Source: Streptococcus orisasini
Lineage (GTDB): Bacteria > Bacillota > Bacilli > Lactobacillales > Streptococcaceae
Direction of reading: 5' to 3'
NCBI RefSeq assembly: GCF_001431045.1
Contig: NZ_BCLE01000030.1
Location: forward strand, 1 to 64,000
Length of the DNA stretch: 64,000 nucleotides
Positions 1-9,254 of the stretch are shown here, in pieces. Numbering within the stretch: the stretch's first letter is position 1; each line of letters opens with the position of its first letter. Position numbers and translations under genes: made by a program. Below the pieces are notes generated by a model that did not search any database, was not told the DNA's origin, and worked only from the letters and a program-made list of their open reading frames with translations.

Positions 1-69
1 TAAATTTGGGTCTTGTTTCGCTCTTTTTGTTTTAAGATTTTTCTTTCATAAGCAGCAGCCTAATACGTT

Positions 70-93
70 AGTATAAAATGATAATGACTATCA
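70..93 (-). promoter_or_regulatory. Possible Fur-type box in a leftward promoter
   Basis: TGATAATGACTATCA (79-93) is a 7-1-7 inverted repeat with one mismatch to the classical Fur consensus. On the minus strand it lies just upstream of a TATACT-like -10 (plus 70-75, AGTATA), so it would control a gene reading out of the window to the left. No gene for it is visible here. The assignment rests only on sequence resemblance. Confidence 0.3.
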
Positions 94-201
94 CAGAATT
101 AGCTTTTCCTTGCAGCAATTGAAAAATAGCTTTGATTAAATAAGAAGTATCGTATTGATGATGGAGATTTATAAAAGTCCAGTGTTAATTTTTGAAAATT
201 C

Positions 202-210
202 TGCTATAAT
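202..210 (+). promoter_or_regulatory. Extended -10 promoter for the dehydrogenase gene
   Basis: TGCTATAAT is a full extended -10 element with no good -35. It would give a leader of about 130 nt before the start at 349. I see no riboswitch class I recognise in that leader. The rest of 1-348 is AT-rich and holds no gene. Confidence 0.5.
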
Positions 211-348
211 AAGAATTATCGTGATGGAAGTAAGAGCATGATTTTTCTTAAATGATGTTTTTAATTTTACTTTCACCCCTTAGAATTCTTTTGTCACCGC
301 CCAAGAAAAGACGATGACTTTGTTGGCTTATATGAAGGAGGACAATTG

Positions 349-1440
349 ATGACAACAAATATAATGGCAAATTATAGCTATGGCGAACATTGCTTTGAAG
401 AGATTCCGGAGGTTTTAAAGCCCTATCGCATTAAAAGTGTTGCTTTTATTGGAGGGAAACGAGCTCTGGCAAGTTCTGAAGATGACGTGAGGGCTGTTTT
501 GGAAAAAGCAAACATAGCAGTTACAGGCAGTTTTATTTATGGGACAGACTCAACTCAGTCAAATATTGATAAGTTGGTAGCTAATCCGCAGGTGCAAAAG
601 GCAGATGCTATTTTTGGATTTGGCGGAGGAAAAGCGCTTGATACAGCTAAAATGGTTGCTAAAGCGCTCAATAAAGATACATTTACTTTTCCTACCATTT
701 GTTCTAATTGTTCTGCTGGAACAGCGATTGCAGTTGTCTACAATGATGATCATTCTCTTTTGAGATATGGTTATCCCGATTCTCCGCTTCATATTTTCAT
801 CAATACGCGTGTCATTGCAGAAGCACCTGAAAAATATTTTTGGGCAGGAATTGGCGATGGTATCTCAAAAGCGCCTGAAGTAGAACATGCCATCAAGGAA
901 GCAAAGAAAAGAGGTCTAACAGCATTTCCTCATACTGCAACTCTCGGTGAGGCTGTGGCCTTGTCTTCAAAAGATGCCTTTTACCGCTATGGTCAGCAAG
1001 GACTGGAAGATGTTCGGAATAACAAGCCGTCTCGGGCGGTTGAAGAAATTGCGCTTGATATCGTGGTATCAACCGGTTATGCCTCTAATTTAGTTAATCA
1101 GCCTGATTTTTACTATAATTCCTGTCATGCTCATGCCTTTTACAATGGCACAACTGCCATTCAGCGGGAAGGAGAATTTTTACACGGGGTTGTTGTCTCA
1201 TACGGTGTGCTTGTCCTGCATGCTTATTTCAATGAACAAGAGGAATTAGAACGTGTGGCTGCTTTTAATAAAAAACTAGGTCTGCCAACAACACTGAGTG
1301 ATTTGAACTTATCAGAAAAAGATATTCCTAAAATTGTTGAAGTAGCTCTGACAACCAATGAATACCGCAATACGCCCTTTGATCCTGAAAAATTTGCGGA
1401 GGCCATTCGTACAGTTGACCGTCTGGGTCAGCAGTTATAA
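349..1440 (+). CDS. Iron-containing alcohol dehydrogenase / glycerol dehydrogenase-like protein
   Basis: NAD-dependent cytoplasmic oxidoreductase of the group III metal-dependent alcohol dehydrogenase family (GldA-like). The dinucleotide-binding signature GGGKALDTAK is at about residues 92-101. Probable metal ligands are Asp170 (GIGDG) and histidines near 260-262 (SCHAHAFYNG) and 279 (FLHG), matching the Asp-His-His pattern of the family. I chose ATG 349 over the TTG three bases upstream because AAGGAGG (335-341) is then spaced 7 nt. The 363-residue length is normal. The substrate cannot be read from sequence; it is not the canonical GldA, whose metal loop reads differently. It is followed by ridA after 28 nt, probably as one transcript. 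Confidence 0.85.
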   Translation: MTTNIMANYSYGEHCFEEIPEVLKPYRIKSVAFIGGKRALASSEDDVRAVLEKANIAVTGSFIYGTDSTQSNIDKLVANPQVQKADAIFGFGGGKALDTAKMVAKALNKDTFTFPTICSNCSAGTAIAVVYNDDHSLLRYGYPDSPLHIFINTRVIAEAPEKYFWAGIGDGISKAPEVEHAIKEAKKRGLTAFPHTATLGEAVALSSKDAFYRYGQQGLEDVRNNKPSRAVEEIALDIVVSTGYASNLVNQPDFYYNSCHAHAFYNGTTAIQREGEFLHGVVVSYGVLVLHAYFNEQEELERVAAFNKKLGLPTTLSDLNLSEKDIPKIVEVALTTNEYRNTPFDPEKFAEAIRTVDRLGQQL

Positions 1441-1468
1441 GTAAACTACCAAGAAAGAAGGAAACACT

Positions 1469-1846
1469 ATGAAAAATATTCACACAGATAAGGCTCCCGC
1501 AGCTATTGGACCATATGTTCAGGGAAAGGTTGTTGGCAATCTTTTGTTCGCATCTGGTCAGATTGCCCTCTCACCAGAAACTGGCGAAATTGTTGGTAAA
1601 ACGATCGAAGAGCAGACGCAGCAGGTCTTAAAAAATATCTCAGCTATTCTGTCAGAGGCAGGCACAGATTTTGACCATGTTATCAAAACAACCTGTTTCT
1701 TGGCTGATATTAAGGATTTTGTTCCTTTTAATGAGGTTTATGCGACAGCTTTCGGTCAGGAATTTCCAGCACGCTCAGCTGTTGAAGTAGCCCGTCTGCC
1801 AAAAGATGCTAAAATTGAAATTGAAGTCATTGCTTCTATTGACTGA
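1469..1846 (+). CDS. ridA: RidA family reactive intermediate (enamine/imine) deaminase
   Basis: Small cytoplasmic trimeric protein of the RidA/YjgF/UK114 family that hydrolyses reactive enamine/imine intermediates released by PLP enzymes, such as 2-aminoacrylate. The hallmarks are ASGQIALSPETGEIV near residues 28-42 and the C-terminal block around PARSAVEVARLP, whose first Arg (in ARSAVE) corresponds to the carboxylate-binding arginine. The length of 125 aa is full. It follows the dehydrogenase by 28 nt with its own Shine-Dalgarno (AAGGAAAC) and is probably co-transcribed, then terminated by the hairpin at 1865. Confidence 0.93.
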   Translation: MKNIHTDKAPAAIGPYVQGKVVGNLLFASGQIALSPETGEIVGKTIEEQTQQVLKNISAILSEAGTDFDHVIKTTCFLADIKDFVPFNEVYATAFGQEFPARSAVEVARLPKDAKIEIEVIASID

Positions 1847-1864
1847 TGAAAGCAGACGCAAAAA

Positions 1865-1890
1865 CTCGGGTTTATCGCCCGAGCTTTTGT
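1865..1890 (+). terminator. Rho-independent terminator after ridA
   Basis: CTCGGG (1865-1870), 7-nt loop, CCCGAG (1878-1883), then CTTTTGTTT. Confidence 0.8.
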
Positions 1891-1925
1891 TTATTTTGAG
1901 AACGAAAATCATCGATGAAAAGTTA

Positions 1926-1980
1926 AAAACGAGAGGGTGGGGCAGCAATCATGGATGTCTGTTCCACACTCTCGTTTTTT
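1926..1980. terminator. Bidirectional hairpin terminator between convergent genes
   Basis: AAAACGAGAG... pairs with ...CTCTCGTTTT around a loop containing GCAGCAATCATGGATG. A-tract and T-tract on both sides let it serve ridA and the leftward dehydratase-activase pair. Its loop resembles those of hairpins at 14408 and 21451. Confidence 0.75.
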
Positions 1981-2000
1981 ATGTCAGTCAGCGGTTTTTG

Positions 2001-4574
2001 CTAGGCTTTTTGCATTTTCTTGGCAGTGGCCATCATGAGGCGGATACGGTTGAGTTGGTTGACTTCTGATGAGCCTGGGTCGTAGTCAATTGGGGCAATA
2101 TTGGCTCCCTTATATTGACGGCGCAGCTCTTTGACCATCCCTTTTCCAACGATGTGGTTAGGCAGGCAGCCAAATGGCTGCAGGCAGACGATATTTTTAA
2201 CATCGTTGTTGAGCAATTCAATCATTTCACCTGTTAGGAACCAACCTTCACCGGTATGGTTACCGATGGAGATAATCTTAGAAGCCCCTTGGGCGATGTC
2301 ATAGATGGACTCGATGCCTTCAAAGCGCTGCGATTTTTCCAAGGCCTTGTTCATCGGTTTTTCAAGGAAATTGATGACATCAATGCCTAGTTTGGCAAAG
2401 CGGCGTGATTTTTGACTCATGTTGAGCTCGTCAGCCTTCCAAATTTGATTGAAGAGGGAGTAGTTCATAAAACCAATCAAGTCAGGAACGACAGCTTCGC
2501 CGCCTTCTCTTTCGATGATACCGACAATGTCGTTGTTGGCAGTTGGGGCGTATTTGACCAGAATCTCACCGACAACACCCACTCGTGGTTTTTGACCGAA
2601 GTCAATGGTTTCAAGCGTGTCAAAATCACGAATAATGCGTTTCATGTTACGGTTAAATTCAAAGTATGATCCTGATTTGATATTTTTCTTAGCGGCGCTC
2701 AGCCATTTTTCATAAAGAGCATTGGCAGAGCCAGAAAGAGCCTCGTAAGGACGGACACGATAGAGGACACGCTCAAAGAGGTCGCCATAGAGGACGGCGA
2801 TGAGCAGGCGCTTGACAAAGGGTAAAGTGATGTTCCAACCAGGTGTTTCTTCAGTCCCTTGGTTGCCCATGGAAATAGAAACGACAGGGATTTGCGGGAA
2901 ACCAGCATCCTTGAGACCCTTGCGAAGCAGTGGAATGTAGTTGGTTGCACGGCAGCCACCACCTGTTTGTGTCATCATGACGCTGGTGTTGTTCAAGTCG
3001 TACTTGCCGCTTTTTAGTGCCTCTATCAGCTGGCCAATAGTTATAATAGCAGGATAGCAGGCATCATTATGGACAAATTTGAGGCCGACATCAACGGCCT
3101 TTCGATCCATAGCAGGCAGGATTACGACATTGTAACCTGCTTGCTTGAAGGCTTCTTCAATGAGGCCGTTTTGGTGGATAGGCGACAACATGGGCATGAG
3201 CAGGGTGTGGGTCTTTTTCATTTCCTTGGTGAAGACAGGCTCTTGCTTGTGCTCTTCCTCTTCTAGCTCTTGTGAAAATTGCGGAGCTTGATTGAAGATG
3301 TGGTCAAGGTTAGCCTTTTTCAGCTTGGAATCACGTTCTTCCACGGCAGCCTTGAGCGAACGCAGGCGGATGCGGATGGCCCCCATATTGCTGCCTTCGT
3401 CGATTTTGAGGACGGTGTAGAGTTTGTTGTGGCCGCGCATGATTTCTTCCACTTGGTCAGTCGTCACGGCATCAAGCCCGCAGCCAAAGCTATTTAATTG
3501 GACCAGTTCAAGATTAGGATTTTTAGAGACGACACGAGCCGCCGCATAAAGGCGGGAGTGGTAAACCCATTGGTTGACAACACGCAGGCCGCCAACTTCT
3601 TCCAAGCCTGACACCATATCTTCGGTGAGAACATGGAAGCCCTCTTGGGTGATAATATTGGCAATTCCATGGTTGATTTCTGGATCAAGGTGATAGGGAC
3701 GGCCAGACAGGACAATGGCTTTTTCATTTTTCATGGCAATGCTGGTCAATAATTCATCTGCCTTGTCTTGCAGGTCTTTTTTGAAATCATCCAGTGCCTT
3801 GTAGCCGTCTGCAACAGCAGTACGGATTTGTTCAACAGTGATGTCTTGATAGTCAGCGAAAGCCTTTGCCAAAGAATGTACCAGTGTTTCAGGGTCAGCT
3901 AAGTTGACGAAGGGATGGTAGAATTTTACCTTACCGTCACGGATAGGGTCCATGTTCTTTTCAATAACTTCAGGGTAACCTTGAACGATAGGGCAGTTGT
4001 AGTGGTTGGGAGCCTTGCTATTTTCAATGCGCTCGTAGATAACGCTAGGGTAAAAAATGGCGTCCACCTTTTTATCAATCAAGGATTGGATGTGGCCGTG
4101 CACTAGCTTAGCTGGATAGCAGACCGTATCAGATGGAATGGTTTCAATCCCTTTTTCAAATAATTTTTTATCTGACTTAGGCGAAATCTGGACACGAAAG
4201 CCAAGCTTAGTCAAGATAGTGTGCCAAAGTGGATAATTTTCGTACATGTTAAGCACGCGGGGAATTCCAATGACACCGTGTAGGGCATCACGTTTTGACA
4301 GAGCCTTGAATTTAAAGAGTTTTTTATATTTGTAGTCAAGCAGATTTTCTTTAGCTTGGCTGCGGTCAAATTTGATTTTGGTGACTTTTTCAGCCCCGCG
4401 CTCGCAGCGGTTTCCGGTGACGAATTTGGAGCCATCAGGGAAGATAGTGACCGTCAAGGCACAGTTGTTTTCACAGAGGCCACAGCGTGTAAATTCTTTT
4501 TGGGAAGTGAATGTATTCAATTCATCTAGACTCATGATGCTTGAACGGTTATAATTTATCATTTGTTCTGTCAT
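2001..4574 (-). CDS. 2-hydroxyacyl-CoA dehydratase activase-related protein, DUF2229-type half
   Basis: 857 aa. The N-terminus has a cysteine cluster (CGLCENNC near 32-39, then GNRCERG near 54) suited to an Fe-S centre. It is followed by a long region related to the (R)-2-hydroxyglutaryl-CoA dehydratase activator-related proteins (DUF2229/CoA-dehydratase-like), with repeated Cys-containing loops such as SFGCGLDAVTTDQ and TGGGCRATNYIP. It is encoded directly downstream of the BadF/BcrA ATPase: the stop TAA of that gene overlaps an AGGAG and this ATG follows within 12 nt, in another frame. In many Firmicutes the two parts form one protein of about 1,400 aa; here the sizes sum to 1,457. The true reaction in streptococci is unknown to me. 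Confidence 0.82.
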   Translation of the reverse strand: MTEQMINYNRSSIMSLDELNTFTSQKEFTRCGLCENNCALTVTIFPDGSKFVTGNRCERGAEKVTKIKFDRSQAKENLLDYKYKKLFKFKALSKRDALHGVIGIPRVLNMYENYPLWHTILTKLGFRVQISPKSDKKLFEKGIETIPSDTVCYPAKLVHGHIQSLIDKKVDAIFYPSVIYERIENSKAPNHYNCPIVQGYPEVIEKNMDPIRDGKVKFYHPFVNLADPETLVHSLAKAFADYQDITVEQIRTAVADGYKALDDFKKDLQDKADELLTSIAMKNEKAIVLSGRPYHLDPEINHGIANIITQEGFHVLTEDMVSGLEEVGGLRVVNQWVYHSRLYAAARVVSKNPNLELVQLNSFGCGLDAVTTDQVEEIMRGHNKLYTVLKIDEGSNMGAIRIRLRSLKAAVEERDSKLKKANLDHIFNQAPQFSQELEEEEHKQEPVFTKEMKKTHTLLMPMLSPIHQNGLIEEAFKQAGYNVVILPAMDRKAVDVGLKFVHNDACYPAIITIGQLIEALKSGKYDLNNTSVMMTQTGGGCRATNYIPLLRKGLKDAGFPQIPVVSISMGNQGTEETPGWNITLPFVKRLLIAVLYGDLFERVLYRVRPYEALSGSANALYEKWLSAAKKNIKSGSYFEFNRNMKRIIRDFDTLETIDFGQKPRVGVVGEILVKYAPTANNDIVGIIEREGGEAVVPDLIGFMNYSLFNQIWKADELNMSQKSRRFAKLGIDVINFLEKPMNKALEKSQRFEGIESIYDIAQGASKIISIGNHTGEGWFLTGEMIELLNNDVKNIVCLQPFGCLPNHIVGKGMVKELRRQYKGANIAPIDYDPGSSEVNQLNRIRLMMATAKKMQKA

Positions 4575-4585
4575 AGCATTCTCCT

Positions 4586-6388
4586 TTAGGCCTTGACTGA
4601 TTTAGAAGTGACTTCTTGGAAAACAAGAGGTTCTTGAGGTTTCACTGTCAGTTCGTCTTCGTATTTTTCCTGGGCAATGAGGGCACAGCCATAAGCCCCC
4701 ATAAGACCGGCAATATTTGGCCTGACGACCTGACGACCCGATACTAGTTCAAAAGCGCGCAGAACAGCTTCGTTGTAAAAGGTGCCGCCTTGGCAGACGA
4801 TTTTTTCACCTAGATCTTCAGGGCGTTTGAGCTTGATAACCTTGTAGAGGGCATTTTTGATAACAGAGTAAGAAAGCCCTGCGGAAATGTCGGCAACAGT
4901 TGCCCCTTCTTTTTGAACTTGTTTTACTTTAGAATTCATAAAGACGGTACATTTAGACCCCAAATCAACAGGGTATTCCGCTAAGAGAGCTGCCTGTGCG
5001 AAATCTTTGACATCGTATTTTAATGACTTGGCAAAGGTTTCGATGAAGGAACCACAGCCAGATGAGCAGGCTTCGTTGAGTTGGATACTTGAAAGAGCAC
5101 CATCTCGGACAGACATGGCTTTCATATCCTGTCCGCCGATGTCAAGGATAAAGTCGACGCCAGGATTGAAGTAATTGGCAGCCTTGAAGTGAGCTACAGT
5201 TTCCACTTCGCCGTAATCAACGCGCAGGGCGGCCTTAATCAGATTTTCACCATAGCCCGTCACACAGGAACGAGCAATAAAAGCTTCGTCTGGCAGCTGG
5301 TGATAGAGCTTTTTTAAAATAGCGATAACTTTTTCAAGGGGCTGACCTTGGTTGTTGCCATAGTGCTGGAAAAGAATACAGCCGCCTGAATCTGTCAAGA
5401 TAACTTTAGAAGTAGTTGAACCAGCATCAATTCCCAAGAAGACTGGACCAGACGCAGCAGCGATGTCCTTATACTGAGCGCTGGCTTCATTATGATGTGC
5501 GCGCCAGTCTTCCAATTCTGCTTGATTTTTAAACAGAGGATCCAGAGTATTTTTAGGAATCAGGGATTTTGAAGTATTTTTTTCAAGGTTTTCAAGAATC
5601 TGTGTCAGCTTCATCTGAACATGATTTTCTTCAAGTGCTGCTCCCATGGCCACAAAAAGCTGCGGATTTTCTGGGAAAATCACATGTTCAGGAGCAATAT
5701 TAAGGGTTTCAATGAAGCGCTGACGCAGCTCACTCATGAAGAAGAGCGGGCCGCCCAAAAAAGCTATATTACCTGTAATTTTACGGCCTGAAGCAAGGCC
5801 TGCGATAGTTTGGTTGACCACAGCCTGAAAGATGGAAGCAGCAATGTCTTCCTTACGGGCACCTTCGTTGATGAGGGGCTGCACATCTGTCTTGGCGAAA
5901 ACTCCGCAGCGGCTGGCAATGGGATAGATAGTTTCGTAGCCCTTGGCCAATTCATTGACACCGTTAGCATCAGTCTTTAAAAGCTCTGCCATTTGGTCGA
6001 TGAAAGCTCCCGTACCGCCAGCACAAGTCCCATTCATCCGCTGTTCAAGGGTGTCGCCAAAAAAGGTCATCTTGGCATCCTCACCACCCAATTCAATGAC
6101 CACATCGGTTTGTGGGATGAGTTTTTCAACAGTAGTTGTAGCAGCGATTACCTCTTGAACAAAGGGAATACCAGCTACATCAGACAGGCCGATGCCGCCT
6201 GATCCTGTAATAGCAATACTGACTTTTTGGTCACCAATATCAGCAATAGCTTCCTTTAGAACTTTAACAGTGGCTGTTTTGACATCTGAAAAATGGCGTT
6301 CATAGCGTGAAAAAAGCAAGTGATAACTATCATCAAATACAACCAGCTTAACCGTTGTGGATCCAACATCAATTCCTGCTTTATACAT
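4586..6388 (-). CDS. BadF/BadG/BcrA/BcrD-type ATPase, 2-hydroxyacyl-CoA dehydratase activase
   Basis: 600 aa with two ASKHA-fold ATPase copies. The first begins with [16 protein letters not shown] at about residue 4, with [13 protein letters not shown] near 100 and [12 protein letters not shown] near 120 (Cys for a bridging Fe-S cluster). The second has [19 protein letters not shown] near 319, [11 protein letters not shown] near 420 and [13 protein letters not shown] near 440. Known activators use ATP hydrolysis to pump one electron into a dehydratase; no dehydratase subunits are present nearby, so the partner is either the 857-aa neighbour or elsewhere. It is the first gene of a two-gene leftward operon, divergent from a TetR regulator across 500 bp holding matched operators. 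Confidence 0.87.
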   Translation of the reverse strand: MYKAGIDVGSTTVKLVVFDDSYHLLFSRYERHFSDVKTATVKVLKEAIADIGDQKVSIAITGSGGIGLSDVAGIPFVQEVIAATTTVEKLIPQTDVVIELGGEDAKMTFFGDTLEQRMNGTCAGGTGAFIDQMAELLKTDANGVNELAKGYETIYPIASRCGVFAKTDVQPLINEGARKEDIAASIFQAVVNQTIAGLASGRKITGNIAFLGGPLFFMSELRQRFIETLNIAPEHVIFPENPQLFVAMGAALEENHVQMKLTQILENLEKNTSKSLIPKNTLDPLFKNQAELEDWRAHHNEASAQYKDIAAASGPVFLGIDAGSTTSKVILTDSGGCILFQHYGNNQGQPLEKVIAILKKLYHQLPDEAFIARSCVTGYGENLIKAALRVDYGEVETVAHFKAANYFNPGVDFILDIGGQDMKAMSVRDGALSSIQLNEACSSGCGSFIETFAKSLKYDVKDFAQAALLAEYPVDLGSKCTVFMNSKVKQVQKEGATVADISAGLSYSVIKNALYKVIKLKRPEDLGEKIVCQGGTFYNEAVLRAFELVSGRQVVRPNIAGLMGAYGCALIAQEKYEDELTVKPQEPLVFQEVTSKSVKA

Positions 6389-6700
6389 ATTTAAGATACT
6401 TTAAGCGGTCAGAAAGCACAGTGAACCTGTGTCAAACTACTATACTCCAAATAACTGAAAGGGATTTTTAAGATATTACTACAGCGTTTTGCAAGCATGA
6501 GCACAGTAGTCAGGCGTCTTGCCTTAGTCTTTGGTTTAGAAATGACTGTAGGTAGAAGTAAATACCATGTTTATTCCAGTCTCGTTTTCATTTTGAGTTT
6601 AGTCGAAGATTAAAAAATTGGTTCGAGCAGTTTGGCTTTCTGTCCGCATTTAGCTCCTTTCTGCCTTTTTAAACGACAGAGTGTCTGTCTTACAACAAGA
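6389..6700. other. Intergenic stretch without gene
   Basis: Leader side of the leftward activase operon. I find no ORF with a ribosome binding site, no strong hairpin and no recognisable RNA. It would be about 340 nt of 5' untranslated region if transcription starts near the operators at 6701-6798. Confidence 0.4.
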
Positions 6701-6716
6701 TGTTGCTTAACCAACA
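6701..6716. promoter_or_regulatory. TetR operator candidate 1
   Basis: TGTTGCTTAACCAACA: TGTTG-N6-CAACA. It overlaps TTGCTT (6703-6708), which is 18 nt upstream of TATAAT (6727-6732), a rightward promoter for the TetR gene. A bound dimer would block that promoter. Confidence 0.6.
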
Positions 6717-6726
6717 GTCTGTTTGT

Positions 6727-6757
6727 TATAATCTTATTATAAAACGATGCTTGTCAA
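6727..6757. promoter_or_regulatory. Divergent promoter region of TetR gene and activase operon
   Basis: TATAAT at 6727-6732 serves the rightward gene. On the minus strand TTGACA (plus 6752-6757) followed by TAAGAT at 15 nt spacing could start the leftward operon. The region lies between the two operators. Confidence 0.45.
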
Positions 6758-6782
6758 ATGCAATCGTTGATTTTTTGAAATC

Positions 6783-6798
6783 TGTTGTTTAAACAACA
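6783..6798. promoter_or_regulatory. TetR operator candidate 2 (perfect palindrome)
   Basis: TGTTGTTTAAACAACA is a perfect 16-bp palindrome with the same TGTTG-N6-CAACA plan as the site at 6701. It is positioned upstream of the leftward promoter and within the leader of the TetR gene. Confidence 0.65.
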
Positions 6799-6886
6799 CA
6801 ATTGCCACAAAGTGTTGATTATCTTGTGGCTGTAAATTTTTTTAATGACTGTATCTTGCTTGGCAAAGCTAATAGAAGGAAAACAC

Positions 6887-7495
6887 ATGAAATTTACAGA
6901 TATTCGTTACCTGCGAACAGAAAAACTTATTTTTGATGCTTTCACTAAACTCTTGAGTGAAAAGCCCTATGAAAAAATTACCGTACAGGACATTGCTGAT
7001 GAAGCCATGATTAACCGTGCTACCTTCTATGCCCATTATGCTGATAAAGATGAATTGCAACAAGGAATTCAAAAGCAGCTGCTGCAGCAATTATCTGATA
7101 TGATTGATGCGGCTCAGGTGACAAATGGTGATATTGTACAGGTTAGAAAAGCAGAAGCTCTACTGGCAAATTTTTACCATAGTTTAGAAAAGAACCGCTC
7201 CATTGCTAAAATCACTCTGCGGAGTATCTCACATGAAATTATGCAGGAAAATTTTGGCAGACTCTTAAGGGAAAAATATGCTGATTTGCTGGAAAAATTG
7301 AATGTCACAGAATCTGGGGAGTCTGTACCGACCGATTTTATCGTTGCTTATCTGACCAGTATTTTTACAGGAACACTTCTGTGGTGGATAAAATCCAACT
7401 TTGATATGCCTGCTAAAGAACTGGCTCGCCTTGTCATTACCTTGGTCAGCAACGGTCATTTGACTGTTTTGGGTGTTACCATTAATCGCGATTAA
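6887..7495 (+). CDS. TetR family transcriptional regulator
   Basis: 202 aa. The N-terminal helix-turn-helix spans about residues 9-55 (EKLIFDAFTKLL, KITVQDIADEAMINRATFYAHYADKDEL), the diagnostic TetR signature. The C-terminal ligand domain resembles the Firmicutes type found in DhaS-like regulators (ending FDMPAKELARLV). I start it at ATG 6887, preceded by AGAAGGA at 8 nt, rather than at the in-frame ATG 6845, which has no ribosome site. Its position, divergent from the activase pair with two identical palindromes between, suggests it represses that operon and itself. The inducer is unknown. Confidence 0.85.
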   Translation: MKFTDIRYLRTEKLIFDAFTKLLSEKPYEKITVQDIADEAMINRATFYAHYADKDELQQGIQKQLLQQLSDMIDAAQVTNGDIVQVRKAEALLANFYHSLEKNRSIAKITLRSISHEIMQENFGRLLREKYADLLEKLNVTESGESVPTDFIVAYLTSIFTGTLLWWIKSNFDMPAKELARLVITLVSNGHLTVLGVTINRD

Positions 7496-7563
7496 AAATG
7501 AGTGGCTAGAGTGAGTGTGGCTAAGCCCTCTTTTTATATTCAGTCCCCATTGGAGTGTTTTTT

Positions 7564-7572
7564 TGCTATAAT
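7564..7572 (+). promoter_or_regulatory. Extended -10 promoter for the DUF1003-rapZ-yvcK-whiA operon
   Basis: TGCTATAAT, 26 nt before the start codon at 7598. Confidence 0.6.
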
Positions 7573-7597
7573 AGAAGCAATAGAAAGAAGGCAGAAT

Positions 7598-8371
7598 ATG
7601 ACCAAGGATAAACGGTTGCTGGATGCCATTGACCATAAAAGCTATCTTTTAGAAGAAGGAGTCTTTTTATCCGATTTGGACAAACGCTTGCAAAAACTTC
7701 TCTTGCAGCATCATCCGCAGCTGACTGATAAAAGTTTTATTAGTTATAAAAATCTAGCCCAGTACCGCTTGATTTTTTTACAGGAAATCATTGCAAAGGC
7801 TAACAAAAAGAATGATTATGTTCGTGAGACAGTTTATGAAGTAAGCAAAAATCAGGATTACAAGGCTTTGGATTTGCAGGAAGAATGGAACAATAAAATT
7901 ACCTTTGGTCAGCGGATTGCTGATGATGTTGCGCGTTTTGGCGGTTCTTGGACTTTTATCATTTGCTTTGTTGCCTTGATGCTTATCTGGATGGTTTTCA
8001 ATATTATCAAACCCTTTGGCTGGGCTTTTGATGCCTATCCCTTTATCCTCTTGAATTTAGCTCTGTCTACTTTGGCGGCCATTCAGGCCCCTTTGATTAT
8101 GATGAGTCAAAACCGCGCTTCGGATTATGACCGTCTGCAGGCCAAAAATGATTATAATGTTAATAAAAAATCAGAAGAGGGTGTAAGACTCCTGCATGCT
8201 AAGCTTGACCACTTGGTACACCAAGATCAGTCAGATCTCTTGGAAATCCAGAAGCTGCAGGCAGAAATGCTGGTTTCTGTTACCAAGCAATTAGCGACTG
8301 TAGAGGAGCAAAATCAGGCTTTAATTGAAAAAATAGAACAATTAGAACAAAGGAGCAGTGAAAATGTCTGA
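7598..8371 (+). CDS. DUF1003 domain membrane protein
   Basis: 257 aa. Cytosolic N-terminal part, then two membrane segments: about 119-140 ([20 protein letters not shown]) and 152-175 ([20 protein letters not shown]). They are bracketed by the DUF1003 signatures [15 protein letters not shown] and [10 protein letters not shown]. The last 60 residues are a predicted coiled coil rich in Glu/Gln/Leu. ATG 7598 is chosen because it follows AGAAAGAAGG and an extended -10 promoter; the open frame upstream lies across that promoter. Its 3' end overlaps the rapZ start by 8 nt, so translation is probably coupled. Function of the family is unknown. Confidence 0.85.
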   Translation: MTKDKRLLDAIDHKSYLLEEGVFLSDLDKRLQKLLLQHHPQLTDKSFISYKNLAQYRLIFLQEIIAKANKKNDYVRETVYEVSKNQDYKALDLQEEWNNKITFGQRIADDVARFGGSWTFIICFVALMLIWMVFNIIKPFGWAFDAYPFILLNLALSTLAAIQAPLIMMSQNRASDYDRLQAKNDYNVNKKSEEGVRLLHAKLDHLVHQDQSDLLEIQKLQAEMLVSVTKQLATVEEQNQALIEKIEQLEQRSSENV

Positions 8372-9254
8372 CAAAAAAATTGATCTTGTTATTGTCACAG
8401 GCATGAGCGGTGCTGGAAAGACAGTAGCTATCCAGTCTTTTGAAGATTTAGGCTATTTTACTATTGATAATATGCCGCCAGCTCTTGTGCCTAAATTTTT
8501 AGAGTTGCTTGAAAGCAGCGGTGAAAATGACAAGGTTGCCCTGGTCGTTGATATGCGCAGCCGTCTCTTTTTCAAGGAAGTTAGCTCTATTTTGGACAAG
8601 ATAGAACTGAACGATTCTATTAATTTTCGCATTCTCTTTTTAGATGCAACCGACAGCGAGCTGGTGTCGCGCTATAAAGAAACCCGTCGCAGCCATCCTT
8701 TGGCAACAACAGGGCGCGTTTTGGACGGCATTGCGCTTGAACGCAAGCTCTTGGCTCCTTTAAAGAATCTCAGTCAAAATGTTGTCGATACGACGGAATT
8801 AACACCGCGGCAGCTGCGCAAAACAATTTCGGATCAGTTTTCAGGAGAAAAAAATCAAGACAGTTTTCATTTGGAAGTTGTCAGCTTTGGTTTTAAATAC
8901 GGTCTGCCTTTGGATGCTGACTTGGTATTTGATGTGCGCTTTCTGCCCAATCCTTATTACAAACCAGAGTTGCGCAATAAGACTGGACTTGACAAGGATG
9001 TCTCAGACTATGTCATGAACCATGAGGAATCAGAGGAATTCTACCAGCATCTGCTGGCTCTGTTAAAGCCGATACTACCCGGCTATCGAAAAGAAGGAAA
9101 ATCCGTTTTAACTATCGCTATTGGCTGCACAGGCGGTCAGCATCGCAGTGTAGCTTTTACCCATCGCTTGGCTGAAGATTTGCAGAAAAAATGGACAGTC
9201 CATGAGAGCCATCGGGATAAAAATCGACGTAAGGAGACAGTGAATCGCTCATGA
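8364..9254 (+). CDS. rapZ: RNase adapter / nucleotide-binding protein RapZ (YvcJ)
   Basis: 296 aa cytoplasmic P-loop protein. Walker A is GMSGAGKT at 13-20, followed by the family block [12 protein letters not shown]-terminal RapZ domain carries [20 protein letters not shown] near 255-274, the sugar-phosphate/UDP-GlcNAc-sensing part in E. coli RapZ. In Firmicutes (YvcJ) it binds nucleotides and is linked to cell-envelope precursor metabolism. ATG 8364 is preferred over GTG 8358 because AGGAG (8351-8355) is then 8 nt away. It is first of the conserved trio with yvcK and whiA, each overlapping the next by 4 nt. Confidence 0.95.
   Translation: MSDKKIDLVIVTGMSGAGKTVAIQSFEDLGYFTIDNMPPALVPKFLELLESSGENDKVALVVDMRSRLFFKEVSSILDKIELNDSINFRILFLDATDSELVSRYKETRRSHPLATTGRVLDGIALERKLLAPLKNLSQNVVDTTELTPRQLRKTISDQFSGEKNQDSFHLEVVSFGFKYGLPLDADLVFDVRFLPNPYYKPELRNKTGLDKDVSDYVMNHEESEEFYQHLLALLKPILPGYRKEGKSVLTIAIGCTGGQHRSVAFTHRLAEDLQKKWTVHESHRDKNRRKETVNRS

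Noticed and set aside
559-792. Minus-strand ORF inside the dehydrogenase gene
   Set aside because: No ribosome site, overlaps a conserved gene, composition of a shadow frame. The same holds for the many other short antisense or overlapping frames, including those in rexA, rexB, galT and lacE.
4575-4585. Sequencing frameshift splitting one activase protein
   Set aside because: The junction has a clean TAA, an AGGAG at good distance and an ATG, which a random indel would rarely create. Kept as a finding about gene layout instead.
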